Notes under the pieces: model-generated
Told to the model about the DNA's origin: nothing
The model's input: only the letters and a program-made list of their open reading frames with translations
Database searches by the model: none
Program-made: the position numbers and the translations under genes
In this document: in pieces, positions 1-8,733 of the stretch
Numbering within the stretch: the first letter of the stretch is position 1
Layout: each line of letters opens with the position of its first letter
Assembly (NCBI GenBank): GCA_017469785.1
Contig: JAFUFU010000034.1
Coordinates: forward strand, 1-64,000
DNA: 64,000 bases
Origin: Treponema sp.
Lineage (GTDB): Bacteria; Spirochaetota; Spirochaetia; Treponematales; Treponemataceae
Reading direction: 5' to 3'

Positions 1-1
1 A

Positions 2-121
2 CTCCTCAATGTTGTCTTCACTGTTCTCAAAAACAATATTGATTACGTTCCTATTTTTCCTCCTGACGTTGACGTCTCAAAACTTGCTGAAAAAGCAATT
101 AAATCTCTATCACCTAATTGA
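2..121 (+). CDS. C-terminal fragment of an unknown protein, cut by the window edge
   Basis: An open frame runs from the window edge to a TGA, giving 39 residues that end in KLAEKAIKSLSPN. The start lies outside the window. It is AT-rich, unlike the GC-rich block that follows, and its last 12 bases overlap the convergent acetyltransferase remnant. I do not recognise the family. It could be the tail of a normal gene or another remnant. Confidence 0.35.
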   Translation, partial: LLNVVFTVLKNNIDYVPIFPPDVDVSKLAEKAIKSLSPN

Positions 122-409
122 CATTTCATAGCAGGTCTTTTCCAAAAACTTCACCACCCGCGCGGGATTCCCCACCGCTACGGCGTAGTCGGGGACATCG
201 TGCGTGACCACGCTTGCCGCGCCGAAAAGTGGCGGATTCAGGCGCAGGTTTTCGCCCGCGTTCGAGCCGAACAGTTCGGAAAGGAGCGCGGGAAGTTTGG
301 GGTCGAGCGGAAAGGTCTGGTTTATCTCGTGGACGAGCCTGGCGCACCTAGCCCCCTCTTCTAGTTCTAGGTTTTCGGGATTTTTCGTGTCAAGTCTGAT
401 TTCTTCCAT
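110..409 (-). pseudogene. Maltose/galactoside-type sugar O-acetyltransferase with its middle deleted
   Basis: The 99-residue frame begins like the N-terminal domain of maltose/galactoside acetyltransferases (LVHEINQT, then LLSELFGSNAGENLRLNPPL). It then jumps directly to the family's C-terminal end (GAASVVTHDVPDYAVAVGNP, ARVV). Intact family members are about 185-200 residues. The missing part is nearly all of the left-handed beta-helix, including the histidine and the acetyl-CoA-binding turns, so the product cannot be active. The join keeps the reading frame. ATG 409 follows an AAGGA Shine-Dalgarno six bases away; an upstream in-frame ATG would overlap the next remnant. It is GC-rich like its neighbours. 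Confidence 0.8.
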
Positions 410-420
410 TGCGGTGTCCT

Positions 421-756
421 TTATTTCCTGATTCTCGCTTTCACTTCGCTCCACTCGTCGAGCATTTTGTCAATCTGCGCGGCGGTGTATGCGTCGGGGC
501 GGTAGTTGTTCGGGAAGCGGAAGTCCTTGTACTCGCCGAGGCGGGCGGGATTTTTGGCGCGGCTCTTGAAGTCGGAAAGGTAGCCCGACTGTCCGCTTCC
601 CTGGCTCGTGCTGAACGGAACGACGGTCTTTCCCGAAAGGTCTGCAAGGGCGAGGAATTTTTCGGCGGGCGTGGGAACATAGGCGTTCCAGACGGGCGCG
701 CCAATGAAGACAGTGCCAAAAGTGATTTCAGTTTCATGGTAATTTCTCCGTTTTTT
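421..756 (-). pseudogene. Flavodoxin fragment lacking its N-terminal half
   Basis: Read in the frame that ends at the TAA just upstream of the acetyltransferase remnant, the sequence gives TFGTVFIGAPVWNAYVPTP, then LSGKTVVPFSTSQGSG and a C-terminal helix ending EWSEVKARIRK. This is the second half of a long-chain flavodoxin-like (Flavodoxin_4 type) protein. The N-terminal FMN phosphate loop (SxTGxT) is absent and there is no start codon in frame. An ATG with a GGAG element sits at 737 but in a different frame (MKLKSLLAL, signal-like). That fits a deletion joining the start of a secreted flavodoxin to its tail out of frame. The nearby gene at 981-1508 is an intact relative. Confidence 0.7.
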
Positions 757-870
757 TCACACCCACGCTTTCACGCGGGTAATCCATTCGTCAATCTGCG
801 CCTGTGAGGTCTGCATATTCGCGCCGAGCGGGAACAGGCTTCCGTGCGTGAATTCGTCCTTCGTCATCAT
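757..870 (-). pseudogene. Chimeric remnant: cupin-protein start joined to a flavodoxin-like tail
   Basis: This 37-residue frame opens MTKDEFTHGSLFPLGAN, which resembles the start of the cupin-domain proteins often encoded next to carboxymuconolactone decarboxylases. It closes with QAQIDEWITRVKAWV, which resembles the last helix of flavodoxins. The cupin barrel itself is missing. The start overlaps the stop of the CMD remnant (ATGATG), as in a translationally coupled operon. The assignment of both halves is by eye from short stretches and is uncertain. That it is too short to be a functional member of either family is clear. Confidence 0.5.
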
Positions 871-971
871 TCGCCCCACACCTCCTTTGCCAGTCTGAAC
901 ACTGCCCACGCCTTAGCCCAGCCCGCGTAGAACGCCGTGTGCGTGACGATTGCCGCGATTTCCTCTTGCAT
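867..971 (-). pseudogene. Carboxymuconolactone decarboxylase (CMD) family, C-terminal remnant
   Basis: The 34 residues contain EEIAAIVTHTAFYAGWAKAW followed by AVFRLAKEVWGE, which is the conserved C-terminal helix pair of CMD/AhpD-like proteins. Full-length members are about 100-130 residues or longer, and the part with the catalytic CxxC or its equivalent is not here. An ATG with a nearby GAGG remains, so a short peptide could still be made. It lies 9 bases downstream of the intact flavodoxin and belongs to the same decayed operon. Confidence 0.7.
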
Positions 972-980
972 AAAAGCCTC

Positions 981-1508
981 CTACTTCAAAAGCCCGTCGA
1001 TGTATTTTTTAACTTCTTCGCCGTTGGCTCTCGTGAAGTCCTTTCCGCCCTTGAAGTCCGCGCCTTTCGCGTACTTCGCCAAGTCCGTGCCGCTCCGTCC
1101 GAGGCCGCTTCCGCCCGATGTGCAGAGGGTGACGAGTTTTTTTCCGCTCCAGTTCTGGCTTTCAACGAAGGTGTAGAGAATTTTAGGCGCGTAAGACCTC
1201 CAAATGGGGTAGCAGAGAATCACCGTGTCGTAGCCTGAGATGTCGATTTTGTTTTCGATTGCGGGGCGTGATTTTGGGTCGTTGCATTCGATTGTGGAGA
1301 GGGATTTTTTGTCGTGCCAGTTCAAATCCGCGTCCGTGTATTTGTGGACGGGCTGGATTTCGAAAATGTCCGCTCCCACGGCGTTTGCTGCGGATTTCGC
1401 CATTCGTTCAGTCGTTCCCGTCGCGCTGAAATACACCACCGCTGTTTTTGCCGATAGACCTGTCATCATAAGACCTCCGATTAAAAGTGCAAGGATAAGT
1501 TTTTTCAT
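981..1508 (-). CDS. Exported flavodoxin-like protein
   Basis: A 175-residue flavodoxin. Residues 1-20 (MKKLILALLIGGLMMTGLSA) form a signal peptide, so the protein probably acts outside the cytoplasm. It then shows the FMN phosphate-binding loop (VVYFSATGTTERMA), the central SGYDTVILCYPIWRSYAPK segment and LVTLCTSGGSGLGRSG, where the isoalloxazine ring would lie. The length is normal and no lesion is visible, in contrast with almost everything within 2 kb on either side. GGAGG lies seven bases before the ATG. It is probably a redox carrier for a partner now lost or elsewhere; the substrate is unknown. Confidence 0.85.
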   Translation of the reverse strand: MKKLILALLIGGLMMTGLSAKTAVVYFSATGTTERMAKSAANAVGADIFEIQPVHKYTDADLNWHDKKSLSTIECNDPKSRPAIENKIDISGYDTVILCYPIWRSYAPKILYTFVESQNWSGKKLVTLCTSGGSGLGRSGTDLAKYAKGADFKGGKDFTRANGEEVKKYIDGLLK

Positions 1509-1526
1509 AAACTGCCTCCATAAGAT

Positions 1527-2297
1527 TTATTTGATTTCCACAAGCCGATAATTGCGCCTGCCGCAGCCCAAGTTCTCCGCATATTCAAGCATTTTCACCT
1601 GATGCGCTTCTTCCCATGCGGCACGGAGGGCATCTGCAAATGATTTTTCAAGCACATCAGGTTTTGTGTCGTGGTAGTGGTTCGCATCACTTCCGCCAGA
1701 GTAAATCAGGCATTTCCCTGAGCGGCTTCCAAGGCAGAGCGTTACATTCTTGTTTGCTCCGTCAAGGGCAGGCAGAAAGTGCATCCGAAACTTGAACACA
1801 GAAACAAGCGTGTCGTATTCGTCAAAATGGCTTCCCGTGCGGGCATATTTTAAAAGATAGCCCTTTTTTACCGGCATATCGATGTCGCTCTTTTCGTCCA
1901 GCATCTGCATGGAACCGCCCCTGTCGAATCCGTGCTTTCTTGCGTGGGCAAGGTTCATTTCCGCAGTCCAGCGGTTTCCCGAAAGTCCGCAGGAATCAAT
2001 CATAGTGCCGTCAGTCGCCTTGATAAGGTCAGTTAAAAGAGCGGGCTTTAAAACATCTTCGTCGGGTGCACCGAAGGAGACCTTGATTCCGACTTTTCCC
2101 TGTTTTTTCTGATTCAGTGCCTTGTAGACTTTCATCAGTCCGACGGAAGAGACATCCTTCGTAAAATACACAATGGGGGCATCCTTTTCATCGGTCAGAT
2201 GCGCCAGTTTTTGCGATGTACTCTGCGCAAATACCGATGCCGCACTAATCAGCGAAAATGCAAAAACTGCGGTAAATATGCAATTCCTTTTATTCAT
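1527..2297 (-). pseudogene. Exported DUF362-type protein with a deleted C-terminal third
   Basis: The 256-residue frame has a signal peptide (ending SAASVFAQS), then the start of the DUF362 fold (VYFTKDVSSVGLMKVYKAL, DGTMIDSCG, GSHFDEYDTLVSVFKF). At about residue 225 it jumps from ADALRAAWEEAHQ to the family's extreme C-terminus (MLEYAENLGCGRRNYRLVEI). Intact members are roughly 80-90 residues longer here and carry a block with several cysteines and SLDPVALDQA-like residues that is absent. The join is in frame. The ATG has GGAG nine bases upstream. A folded N-terminal domain may still be made, but loss of function is likely. Confidence 0.65.
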
Positions 2298-2309
2298 AAT
2301 TGGTTACTC

Positions 2310-2645
2310 CTATTTGTTCATCTTGCCGCAGTCGCCGACCTTGCTTCCCGTCACGAAGTATTCGTAGGTGGGGAATTCGAAGAGCACGGGTTTAAATGTG
2401 TGGTAGCTGATTTTGCCAGAATCGTTCAGTATGCCTTCGTCTGCGTAAGTCGCGAGGATTTTGCAGATGAAGTTGTCGAAATTCTCCAATTCATAGTTTC
2501 CGTCAACCTCACATTCAATCGAGATTTTCGCCTTGTCGATGAGTGGCGCGCCGTGTTCGCCCAGCGTATAGGTGAATGCCGTCGATTTGTCGGTCTTGTT
2601 CCCGCTCGTCGTTCCCATGCGCTCCAGCTGCTTTTCCTTCGTCAT
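2310..2645 (-). pseudogene. Flavin reductase-like (FMN-binding) protein lacking its N-terminal half
   Basis: The 111 residues match the second half of the flavin-reductase/flavoredoxin family: TTSGNKTDK, APLIDKAKISIECEV, ILATYADEGILNDSGKISY and the C-terminal PVLFEFPTYEYFVTGSKVGD. Full-length relatives are about 180-200 residues, and the FMN-binding first half is gone. An ATG remains but I see no convincing Shine-Dalgarno. It starts about 110 bases from the divergent LysR remnant, which may once have controlled this leftward group. Confidence 0.55.
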
Positions 2646-2752
2646 GCTTTTATGATACTGGCGGCAGAGTGTGATAGCAAATACTTTGTTTTTATTTCAC
2701 AAAATGCTTTTAAGGCATATCGCCTTGTGAAAATCTGTGCTATGCTCTTTCT

Positions 2753-3467
2753 ATGGAACTAAGAGTATTGCGCTACTTTCTGATGGTGGCGAGGGAAGAG
2801 AACATCACGAGGGCGGCGGAGATGCTGCACACAACCCAGCCCACGCTTTCCAGGCAGATTTCGGACTTGGAGGAGGAGCTGGGGGTGCGCCTTTTTGAGC
2901 GGGGAAGCCACAAAATCCATCTTACGCAGGACGGGCTTTTACTGAAGCGTTCTGCTCAGGAAATCGTGGACTTGGAGGAAAAGGCCCGCGCCCAGTTCAC
3001 TCCGGATTCCGGGGGCATTTCAGGCGTGATTTCCTTGGGATGCGGGGAACTTGCCAGCATGGACAATCTTACCCAGTGGATGGCGGATTTTTGCGCGGAG
3101 ACTCGTGGACGAAAAATCCTCCCTTGCCAAAAAGGACTCGCTCACGGCGGACGACCTTGCGGGATTTCCGCTCATATTGCCTTCACGGGGCAATGTGCGA
3201 AACCAGGTGCTGAACTGGCTTGGACTCAAGGAAAACGAGGTGAAGGTGGCTGCGACTGCGAATCTGCCCTACAACGGAGCGGCGGCCGTGCGCCGGGGAC
3301 TGGGCGTTTCCCTCACGCTATCCCTTTCCTGCCGGTACGACGGCGTTGTGTCCGTTTCTCTTTCACCGCCCCTTGAGCACGGCTCGGTGCTTGCATGGAA
3401 GCGGGGGATGCCTCATTCGCGGGCAATGGAGAGGTTCATCGCCATGGTGAAGGAAAATCGAGAATAG
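2753..3467 (+). pseudogene. LysR-family regulator with internal deletion and frameshift
   Basis: Frame one gives a normal LysR helix-turn-helix (MELRVLRYFLMVAREENITR, TTQPTLSRQISDLEEELG) and the start of the effector domain (ISGVISLGCGELASM) up to about residue 115. Near base 3100 the homology moves to another frame (LVDEKSSLAKKDSLTADDLA, GFPLILPSRGNVRNQVLNW) and continues to the TAG. Relatives of about 290-300 residues have some 60 residues between these points, covering much of the inducer-binding cleft. So this is a deletion that also shifts the frame, not a simple sequencing slip. A truncated DNA-binding product could still be made. Confidence 0.8.
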
Positions 3468-3587
3468 AAAGCCTCTTTTTACCAAGGACTCATTCCATAC
3501 TAAAATTGTCGTCTCTGCAAATCATTTTGTCACGCGGTGAAATGCGATAACGCTCATCTGGCTACTATCCCTTGCGCTTTTCAGCTT

Positions 3588-4097
3588 TCAATTTGCTTCA
3601 AGCCATTTTCTCACGCTGGCTTCCGCGCTATGGCAGCTGGAACCGCTGACCGCCAGTCCTTTTGCAACAATTGCCTTGGGACAGAGTTTTTTGATGTCGC
3701 TTTCGCTCCTTCCCATGCTGCTTCCCTCGTGGGTGCAGAATGGCAGGATTTTTTTGCCAGAAAAATCCCCGCTCTCCAAAAAAGTAAAGACTGCCTGGGG
3801 CATGGTTCCCCACCAGCAGGGATAGCCAAGGATGATTGTGTCGTAGTCGGCTATGCTGGGGAGAGAGCCTTTGAGCGCGGGGCGTTCCCCTGTCCTGCCT
3901 TCTGCGGCGGCAACTTCGGTACATTCCTTGTAGTTTACGGGATAGTCCTTTACGGTCTGAATTTGAAACAAATCGCCGCCGCTTGCCTTCTGGGCAAATT
4001 CAGCCACAACCTCGGTGTTGCCCTTTGAGATATTCTTGATTGAGCCGCCAAAGTAATTTTCGCCCGTGTGGGAAAAATATGCGATGAGAGTTTTCAT
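3588..4097 (-). CDS. Flavodoxin, cytoplasmic
   Basis: A 169-residue flavodoxin starting MKTLIAYFSHTGENYFGG, with the FMN phosphate loop at the N-terminus and no signal peptide. It continues with DYDTIILGYPCWWGTMPQAV and ILPFCTHEGSSMGRSESDI, the usual cofactor-ring contacts. The frame stays open upstream of the ATG, but only into a repeat, and an AAGGAG lies before ATG 4097, so that start was chosen. It is transcribed away from the LysR gene at 4317, an arrangement typical of a regulator and its target. It probably serves as an electron carrier or flavoprotein oxidoreductase partner; the substrate is unknown. Confidence 0.88.
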   Translation of the reverse strand: MKTLIAYFSHTGENYFGGSIKNISKGNTEVVAEFAQKASGGDLFQIQTVKDYPVNYKECTEVAAAEGRTGERPALKGSLPSIADYDTIILGYPCWWGTMPQAVFTFLESGDFSGKKILPFCTHEGSSMGRSESDIKKLCPKAIVAKGLAVSGSSCHSAEASVRKWLEAN

Positions 4098-4119
4098 ACA
4101 ATGTCTCCTTATGGGATGT

Positions 4120-4215
4120 GCTAGGGATTGGAGCACCGCCGCAGGCGTTGCCGGCAGGCAATGGAGCGTCAGCGGAAGTGCGGAAAGCCCGACCGCCGCT
4201 TGCGGCGGTAGCACC
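4120..4215. repeat. Interspersed repeat family R1, copy 1
   Basis: GC-rich repeat beginning GCTAGGGATTGGAG and containing GCGGAAGTGCGGAAAGCCCG and a hairpin CCGCCGCTTGCGGCGG. The same blocks occur in inverted orientation at 16256-16401. It occupies the divergent flavodoxin/LysR spacer and lies over the region where their promoters should be. Confidence 0.7.
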
Positions 4216-4316
4216 CATATATTTATATTAAAAAAGAAAGGAAGATTTGTACAATATAACTTTTGCAAGCCAGTATGTGTCTAGCGCATTGTGAAAATCC
4301 GTGTTACAATAGGCTG

Positions 4317-5174
4317 ATGGAACTTGTTCAGCTTAAACAGCTTGTGGTCATTGCGGAAGAAAAGGTGCTTTCTCATGGGGCGGAAAGGCTCAATATTTCC
4401 CAGCCTGCCCTTAGCCGTTCGATTCAGCGGCTGGAAGATGAGCTGGGGCTGCCTCTTTTTGACCGGACGAAAAACAGCATGGTCTTGAACGAGGCGGGGG
4501 CAGCAATTGTGGAAGAGGCGAAAAAAGTGCTTTCTGACGCGGATGCCCTCTTAAAAAAAGCCCATGCCCTCAAAAACGAAGAAAAGCACATTCGGATTGT
4601 GACCTGTGCCCCCGCTCCCTTGTGGAAACTGTCGGCAGAGCTGGGAGCGGCTTTTCCAAAAATCAAAATCACATCTTCCATGCCTGACGAGGACTCGATT
4701 ATCTCCCTTTTGCTTTCTGAAAAGGCAGAGCTTGCCATCGTGCGGAAGGAAATTGAAAGCGAGGCAATCTCCACACTCCCCCTTACGGAAGAGCAGCTTT
4801 GCATGAGGATTCCCCTGACCGATGAGCTTTCAAAGAAAAAATCCATAAAATTCGCCGACCTTGCGGGAAAGGAAATCCGGGAGTACACAAAAACCGGCTT
4901 CTGGCACAAGGTTCACCGGGACTTGATTCCCGGCGCGGTATACATTGAATACGACGACATCATGGTCTACACAAATGTGATAAATTCCCAAAATCCCCTC
5001 ACCTTTGTGACTGAGCTTGCCAACACCCACTCCCAGAATCCTGCGGGTGCGGTGACGGTTCCCATCACTGACGAAGAAGCCTGCGCCCATTACAGGCTGG
5101 CTTTTTTGAAGAAAAATGAAGCAGCACTCCGCGGCATTGTGGATTTTTCGGCCAAGAGCGCAAGGGGCTGGTAG
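4317..5174 (+). CDS. LysR-family transcriptional regulator
   Basis: 285 residues, a normal LysR length. The N-terminal winged helix-turn-helix is clear (MELVQLKQLVVIAEEKVLSH, then LNISQPALSRSIQRLEDELG and LFDRTKNSMVLNEAG). It is followed by a dimerisation helix and a two-lobed effector domain (KHIRIVTCAPAP and VTVPITDEEACAHY). The first ATG upstream would add an unrelated extension, so the start was placed at the conserved MELVQL. It diverges from the flavodoxin at 3588-4097, the likely target. No ligand can be deduced. Unlike the LysR remnant 1 kb upstream, it has no lesion. Confidence 0.9.
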   Translation: MELVQLKQLVVIAEEKVLSHGAERLNISQPALSRSIQRLEDELGLPLFDRTKNSMVLNEAGAAIVEEAKKVLSDADALLKKAHALKNEEKHIRIVTCAPAPLWKLSAELGAAFPKIKITSSMPDEDSIISLLLSEKAELAIVRKEIESEAISTLPLTEEQLCMRIPLTDELSKKKSIKFADLAGKEIREYTKTGFWHKVHRDLIPGAVYIEYDDIMVYTNVINSQNPLTFVTELANTHSQNPAGAVTVPITDEEACAHYRLAFLKKNEAALRGIVDFSAKSARGW

Positions 5175-5181
5175 CCAAAGA

Positions 5182-6129
5182 CTAACGCTCTTCCCGGAAG
5201 AAACTTGCTCCCAAAGCGGCAGGTCCCTGATTTTCTTTTTTAAAATGCAGTCCCATCAAAACAAGAACCACAATCGTCGCGATATAGGGAATCATGTCCA
5301 AAAGCTGCCCTGGGATAATATGACCGAAAATCGGGACAGACTGACACTTCAAGGCAAGGGAACTCAAGGCACCGAAAGCCCATGCACACAAAATAGCTTT
5401 CAGCGGACTCCAAGTACAGAAAATAACGAAGGCAACGGAAATCCAGCCGGCTCCTGCCGTAATATTCTCCTGCCACTGACCGACAAAGGCCAATGAAAGA
5501 TAGGCTCCGCCCAAGCCGCACAAAAATCCGCCCGCAAGCACGTGAATGTATTTGTACAAGGTAACGTTGATTCCAGAAGCGTCGGCGGCGGCCGGATTCT
5601 CACCGATTGCCCGGATATTCAAGCCCCAGCGGGTGTAGCGGTAATATGCCCACAAAAAAAAGGCCAGAATCAGTGAAATGTAAACGTAAATACTCTGCTC
5701 AAAAAGCATCGGCCCAAGCACAGGGATTTTTGAAAGAAGCGGAATGGCACGGACAGAAAAAGCCTGCTTGAAATTCACGGAAAGATGGGAAGCCGCAAGG
5801 TATTTTCCCATGAAGCTCGCAACGCCGGTTCCAAAAGTCGTAAGCACAAGTCCTGTTACAATCTGATTTCCCCGAAGAGTAATCGTGATGAAGGCATAAA
5901 TGAGCGCGCCCGCACTTCCGGCAAGACCTGCGCACAGAACGGCAAATAAAGGGCTGCCACTTGCGCTGCCCACAAAATAACCGAAGGCTGCTCCCAAAAG
6001 CATCATTCCCTCAGTACCGAGGTTAGTCTGCCCTGCCCTCTCAAAAAGAATGCCTCCCAAAATTCCGTAAAGGATATGAGTTCCCGTCTGAACGGCGACC
6101 TGCAAAAACAAGGCGAAAGCTAAAATCAT
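5182..6129 (-). CDS. Nucleoside-type ABC transporter permease (second permease)
   Basis: A 315-residue integral membrane protein of the BPD_transp_2 permease family, about nine hydrophobic segments. Family marks include FERAGQTNLGTEGMMLLGA near the N-terminus and IRAIGENPAAADASGINV in the cytoplasmic coupling region. It forms the translocation pore with the permease at 6126-7193 and is energised by the ATPase at 7186-8718. Its ATG overlaps the stop of the upstream permease by four bases, indicating translational coupling. The substrate class (nucleosides or purines) is inferred from the BMP-type binding protein and from xpt nearby. Confidence 0.92.
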   Translation of the reverse strand: MILAFALFLQVAVQTGTHILYGILGGILFERAGQTNLGTEGMMLLGAAFGYFVGSASGSPLFAVLCAGLAGSAGALIYAFITITLRGNQIVTGLVLTTFGTGVASFMGKYLAASHLSVNFKQAFSVRAIPLLSKIPVLGPMLFEQSIYVYISLILAFFLWAYYRYTRWGLNIRAIGENPAAADASGINVTLYKYIHVLAGGFLCGLGGAYLSLAFVGQWQENITAGAGWISVAFVIFCTWSPLKAILCAWAFGALSSLALKCQSVPIFGHIIPGQLLDMIPYIATIVVLVLMGLHFKKENQGPAALGASFFREER

Positions 6130-7193
6130 GACGCAGCTCCTTTCTTCTCAATCACGAATCTGTAACGAACGAAAAATTCACTTCCAAGGACAAAGAAAAT
6201 GATAATCGTCTGAATGATTGTTCCCATGCTGTCAGGGACTCCCATTGAAGTCTGCAAATAGCTTCCGCCCTGCAAAAGAACGCTGAAAACAAAGGAAACG
6301 GCAAGGGCGATTACAGGGTCAAGCTGACTGAGCCAGGTGGTGATAACGGCCGTAAAGCCCATGCCGTTGGACATATTGTCCGTGAGGGAATGCTCAATCG
6401 CGCTGGCCTGAATCATACCTGCAAGGGCGCACAAACCGCCCGAAAGGACCACCGCGATGATAATCGTGCGGGAAACATTGATTCCGGCATAGCGGGCTGT
6501 ATCAAAACTCTCGCCGATAACCGAAACCTCGTAGCCGAATTTCGTTTTCTTCAATACAAAGTACATGGCAAGCACAAGCAAAAGGGCAATCAGCCAGCCG
6601 ATATGGATTCCAAAAAGATTGGGAAGAATAGCATTATCAGAGAAATTGACGATTTTCGGGGAACCGCCGCCATGCGGGTCCCGCCAGGGAAGATAGCTGT
6701 ACTTTAGATAGCTCACCCATTTTTGCGCCACATAGTTGAGCATCAGGGTGACAAGGGTTTCGCTGGTTCCCCACTTGATTTTGAGAGCGGCAGGAATCAG
6801 GGCAAAAATGCCGCCTGCAACAAGGGCAAAAATCGCCATGAGAGGAAGAAGAAGCGCAGCAGGAGCCGCCGGGAAAAGCATAAAAGCCCATGTCGCGGCA
6901 AAAGCTCCCATGTAGAACTGACCTTCCGCCCCGATATTCCAGAATTTCATCTTGAAGGCGACGCAACAGCCGAGGGAGAGAATCGTAAGGGGAACGGCCT
7001 TATAGACAACCTGCTTAAAACGGTAAAAAGTTCCGAAACAGCCTGAAAAAATATTCCCGTACACCTTGAAGGGATTCAATCCCATAAAAAGAAGGACAAG
7101 CATGGAACAGAAGACTGCCGACAAAACAGCCGCAGCCCTCACAAGCACTTTCTGACGCTGAGTGAGCGATTTTTGCATTGCGATTCTAATCAT
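6126..7193 (-). CDS. Nucleoside-type ABC transporter permease (first permease)
   Basis: A 355-residue polytopic membrane protein with about ten hydrophobic segments, homologous to YufP/NupB-like permeases. Marks include FKMKFWNIGAEGQFYMGAFA and VSVIGESFDTARYAGINVSR, the EAA-like loop that docks on the ATPase. GGAGG lies six bases before the chosen ATG, and the start overlaps the last codons of the ATPase gene. It pairs with the second permease to form a heterodimeric importer. Confidence 0.93.
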   Translation of the reverse strand: MIRIAMQKSLTQRQKVLVRAAAVLSAVFCSMLVLLFMGLNPFKVYGNIFSGCFGTFYRFKQVVYKAVPLTILSLGCCVAFKMKFWNIGAEGQFYMGAFAATWAFMLFPAAPAALLLPLMAIFALVAGGIFALIPAALKIKWGTSETLVTLMLNYVAQKWVSYLKYSYLPWRDPHGGGSPKIVNFSDNAILPNLFGIHIGWLIALLLVLAMYFVLKKTKFGYEVSVIGESFDTARYAGINVSRTIIIAVVLSGGLCALAGMIQASAIEHSLTDNMSNGMGFTAVITTWLSQLDPVIALAVSFVFSVLLQGGSYLQTSMGVPDSMGTIIQTIIIFFVLGSEFFVRYRFVIEKKGAAS

Positions 7194-8718
7194 GATTTTC
7201 CTCCACGCCCTTTTCTGAAAGTGTTTTTCCCATCATCATGAGACCGATTTCTTCTTTTGAAGTGACCTCTGGATTCACGATTCCCTTGATTGAGCCGTCG
7301 TGAATCACCATGAGTCTGTCACAGAGGGCGCAGAGCTGGTCAATGTCCTCGCCAATCAAAAGAATTGCCACGCCCTTTTTCTTCTGCTCGTTGAGCATGT
7401 TGATGATATTATTGGTGGCTCCCACGTCCAGGCCCCGGAAGGGATAGGCCACAATCAGGAATTTTGGATGCATTTCAAGTTCCCGGCCCAAAAGAACTTT
7501 CTGAATGTTGCCGCCCGAAAGCTGTCGCACCGGATTATGAATCGATGGCGTTGAAATGGCATAGCGGTCAACTATTTCATTTGCAAGCTCGCTGCCTTTT
7601 TTCCTGTCCAGGAAAAAATGAGATTCCTCGGAGTAAGAGCGCATCATCACATTCTCAGCGATGTCAAGGCCGGCCGCCAAGCCCATGCCAAGCCTGTCTT
7701 CCGGAACGAAATTCATGCGGACGCCCAGCTTTTTGATTTCAATAGGGCTGAGTTTTAAGAGATTCTGCTCCTGAAAAAGAGCCTCGCCGCTTTCTGCCTT
7801 GAGCAGGCCAGTAAGGCACTCGCAAAGTTCCTTCTGTCCCGAGCCGACGATTCCCGCCACGCCAAGGATTTCACCGCCATAAAGGTCAAAATTAAGGTCA
7901 TCCAGAGATTTTTTCCCGTAAGCGTTCTTGCTGGAAAGATTCTTGACAAGCAGAACGGGATTCTGGCTCCGTCCGGCCGGAACCCGCGTAACCTTGTACT
8001 CGAATTTGCCGCCAAGCATAAGCCGGGCAAGGGATTTTTCGGTGCAAGAGGCCGTCTCAACGATGCCAGCGTTCTCTCCCTTTCGCATGACAGCCACCCT
8101 GTCAGAGATTTCCATAACTTCATTCAGCTTGTGGGTGATTATGATGATTGAGCAGCCGTTTTCCTTCATGCGGCGCAGCACTGCGAAGAGTTTTTCGGTC
8201 TCCTGTGGAGTAAGAACGGCCGTCGGCTCATCGAGAATCAGAATTCTCGCGCCCTGATACAAAATCTTGATGATTTCAACAGTCTGCTTTTCTGAGACGG
8301 ACATTTCGTAGAGCTTGCAATTCAAGTCGATTGAAAAGCCGAATTTATTCTGAATGGCATTGATTTTTTCGTAAAGTTTCGCCTTGTTAATAAAGAAGCC
8401 GCCATGCTTTTCGCCAAGAGTGATATTCTCCAGGGCCGACATGACCTCGACCAATTTAAAATGCTGGTGAACCATGCCTACCCCGGCCGAAATTGCATCC
8501 TGAGGAGACTTGAATTCCACCTTTTTTCCGTCGATGAAAATCTCGCCGCTTTCCGGGGCGTAAATGCCAGCCAGCTGGTTAACGAAAGTGCTTTTCCCGC
8601 TGCCGTTTTCCCCCAAAAGTGCAAGGATTTCACCTTTCTTGAGTTCAAGGGAAATGTCATTATTGGCGACAACAGCGCCGAATGTCTTTTTTAGATGTTT
8701 TACTTCTAATGCGTTCAT
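7186..8718 (-). CDS. Nucleoside-type ABC transporter ATPase (two ABC modules)
   Basis: 510 residues with two fused nucleotide-binding domains, the RbsA/NupO arrangement. The first has a full Walker A (GENGSGKST), a signature region (MSVSEKQTVEI) and Walker B (ILILDEPTAVLTP). The second has the usual degenerate P-loop (GIVGSGQKEL), a good signature (LSGGNIQKVL) and a Walker B without the glutamate (VAYPFRGLDVG), so one site probably hydrolyses poorly, as in the family. ATG 8718 has GAGG just upstream and was preferred over a TTG three codons earlier. It follows the HPt frame by 15 bases. Confidence 0.93.
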   Translation of the reverse strand: MNALEVKHLKKTFGAVVANNDISLELKKGEILALLGENGSGKSTFVNQLAGIYAPESGEIFIDGKKVEFKSPQDAISAGVGMVHQHFKLVEVMSALENITLGEKHGGFFINKAKLYEKINAIQNKFGFSIDLNCKLYEMSVSEKQTVEIIKILYQGARILILDEPTAVLTPQETEKLFAVLRRMKENGCSIIIITHKLNEVMEISDRVAVMRKGENAGIVETASCTEKSLARLMLGGKFEYKVTRVPAGRSQNPVLLVKNLSSKNAYGKKSLDDLNFDLYGGEILGVAGIVGSGQKELCECLTGLLKAESGEALFQEQNLLKLSPIEIKKLGVRMNFVPEDRLGMGLAAGLDIAENVMMRSYSEESHFFLDRKKGSELANEIVDRYAISTPSIHNPVRQLSGGNIQKVLLGRELEMHPKFLIVAYPFRGLDVGATNNIINMLNEQKKKGVAILLIGEDIDQLCALCDRLMVIHDGSIKGIVNPEVTSKEEIGLMMMGKTLSEKGVEENHD

Positions 8719-8733
8719 AATCCTCAAATGAGA

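Noticed and set aside
1..121. Transposase tail as the source of the deleted block
   Set aside because: The 39 visible residues do not show a transposase motif, so no mobile element is claimed.
441..737. 98-codon frame starting MKLKSLLALSS
   Set aside because: After the signal-like start it is Arg/Ser/Pro-rich antiframe sequence; the flavodoxin homology lies in another frame. It was kept only as evidence for an out-of-frame join.
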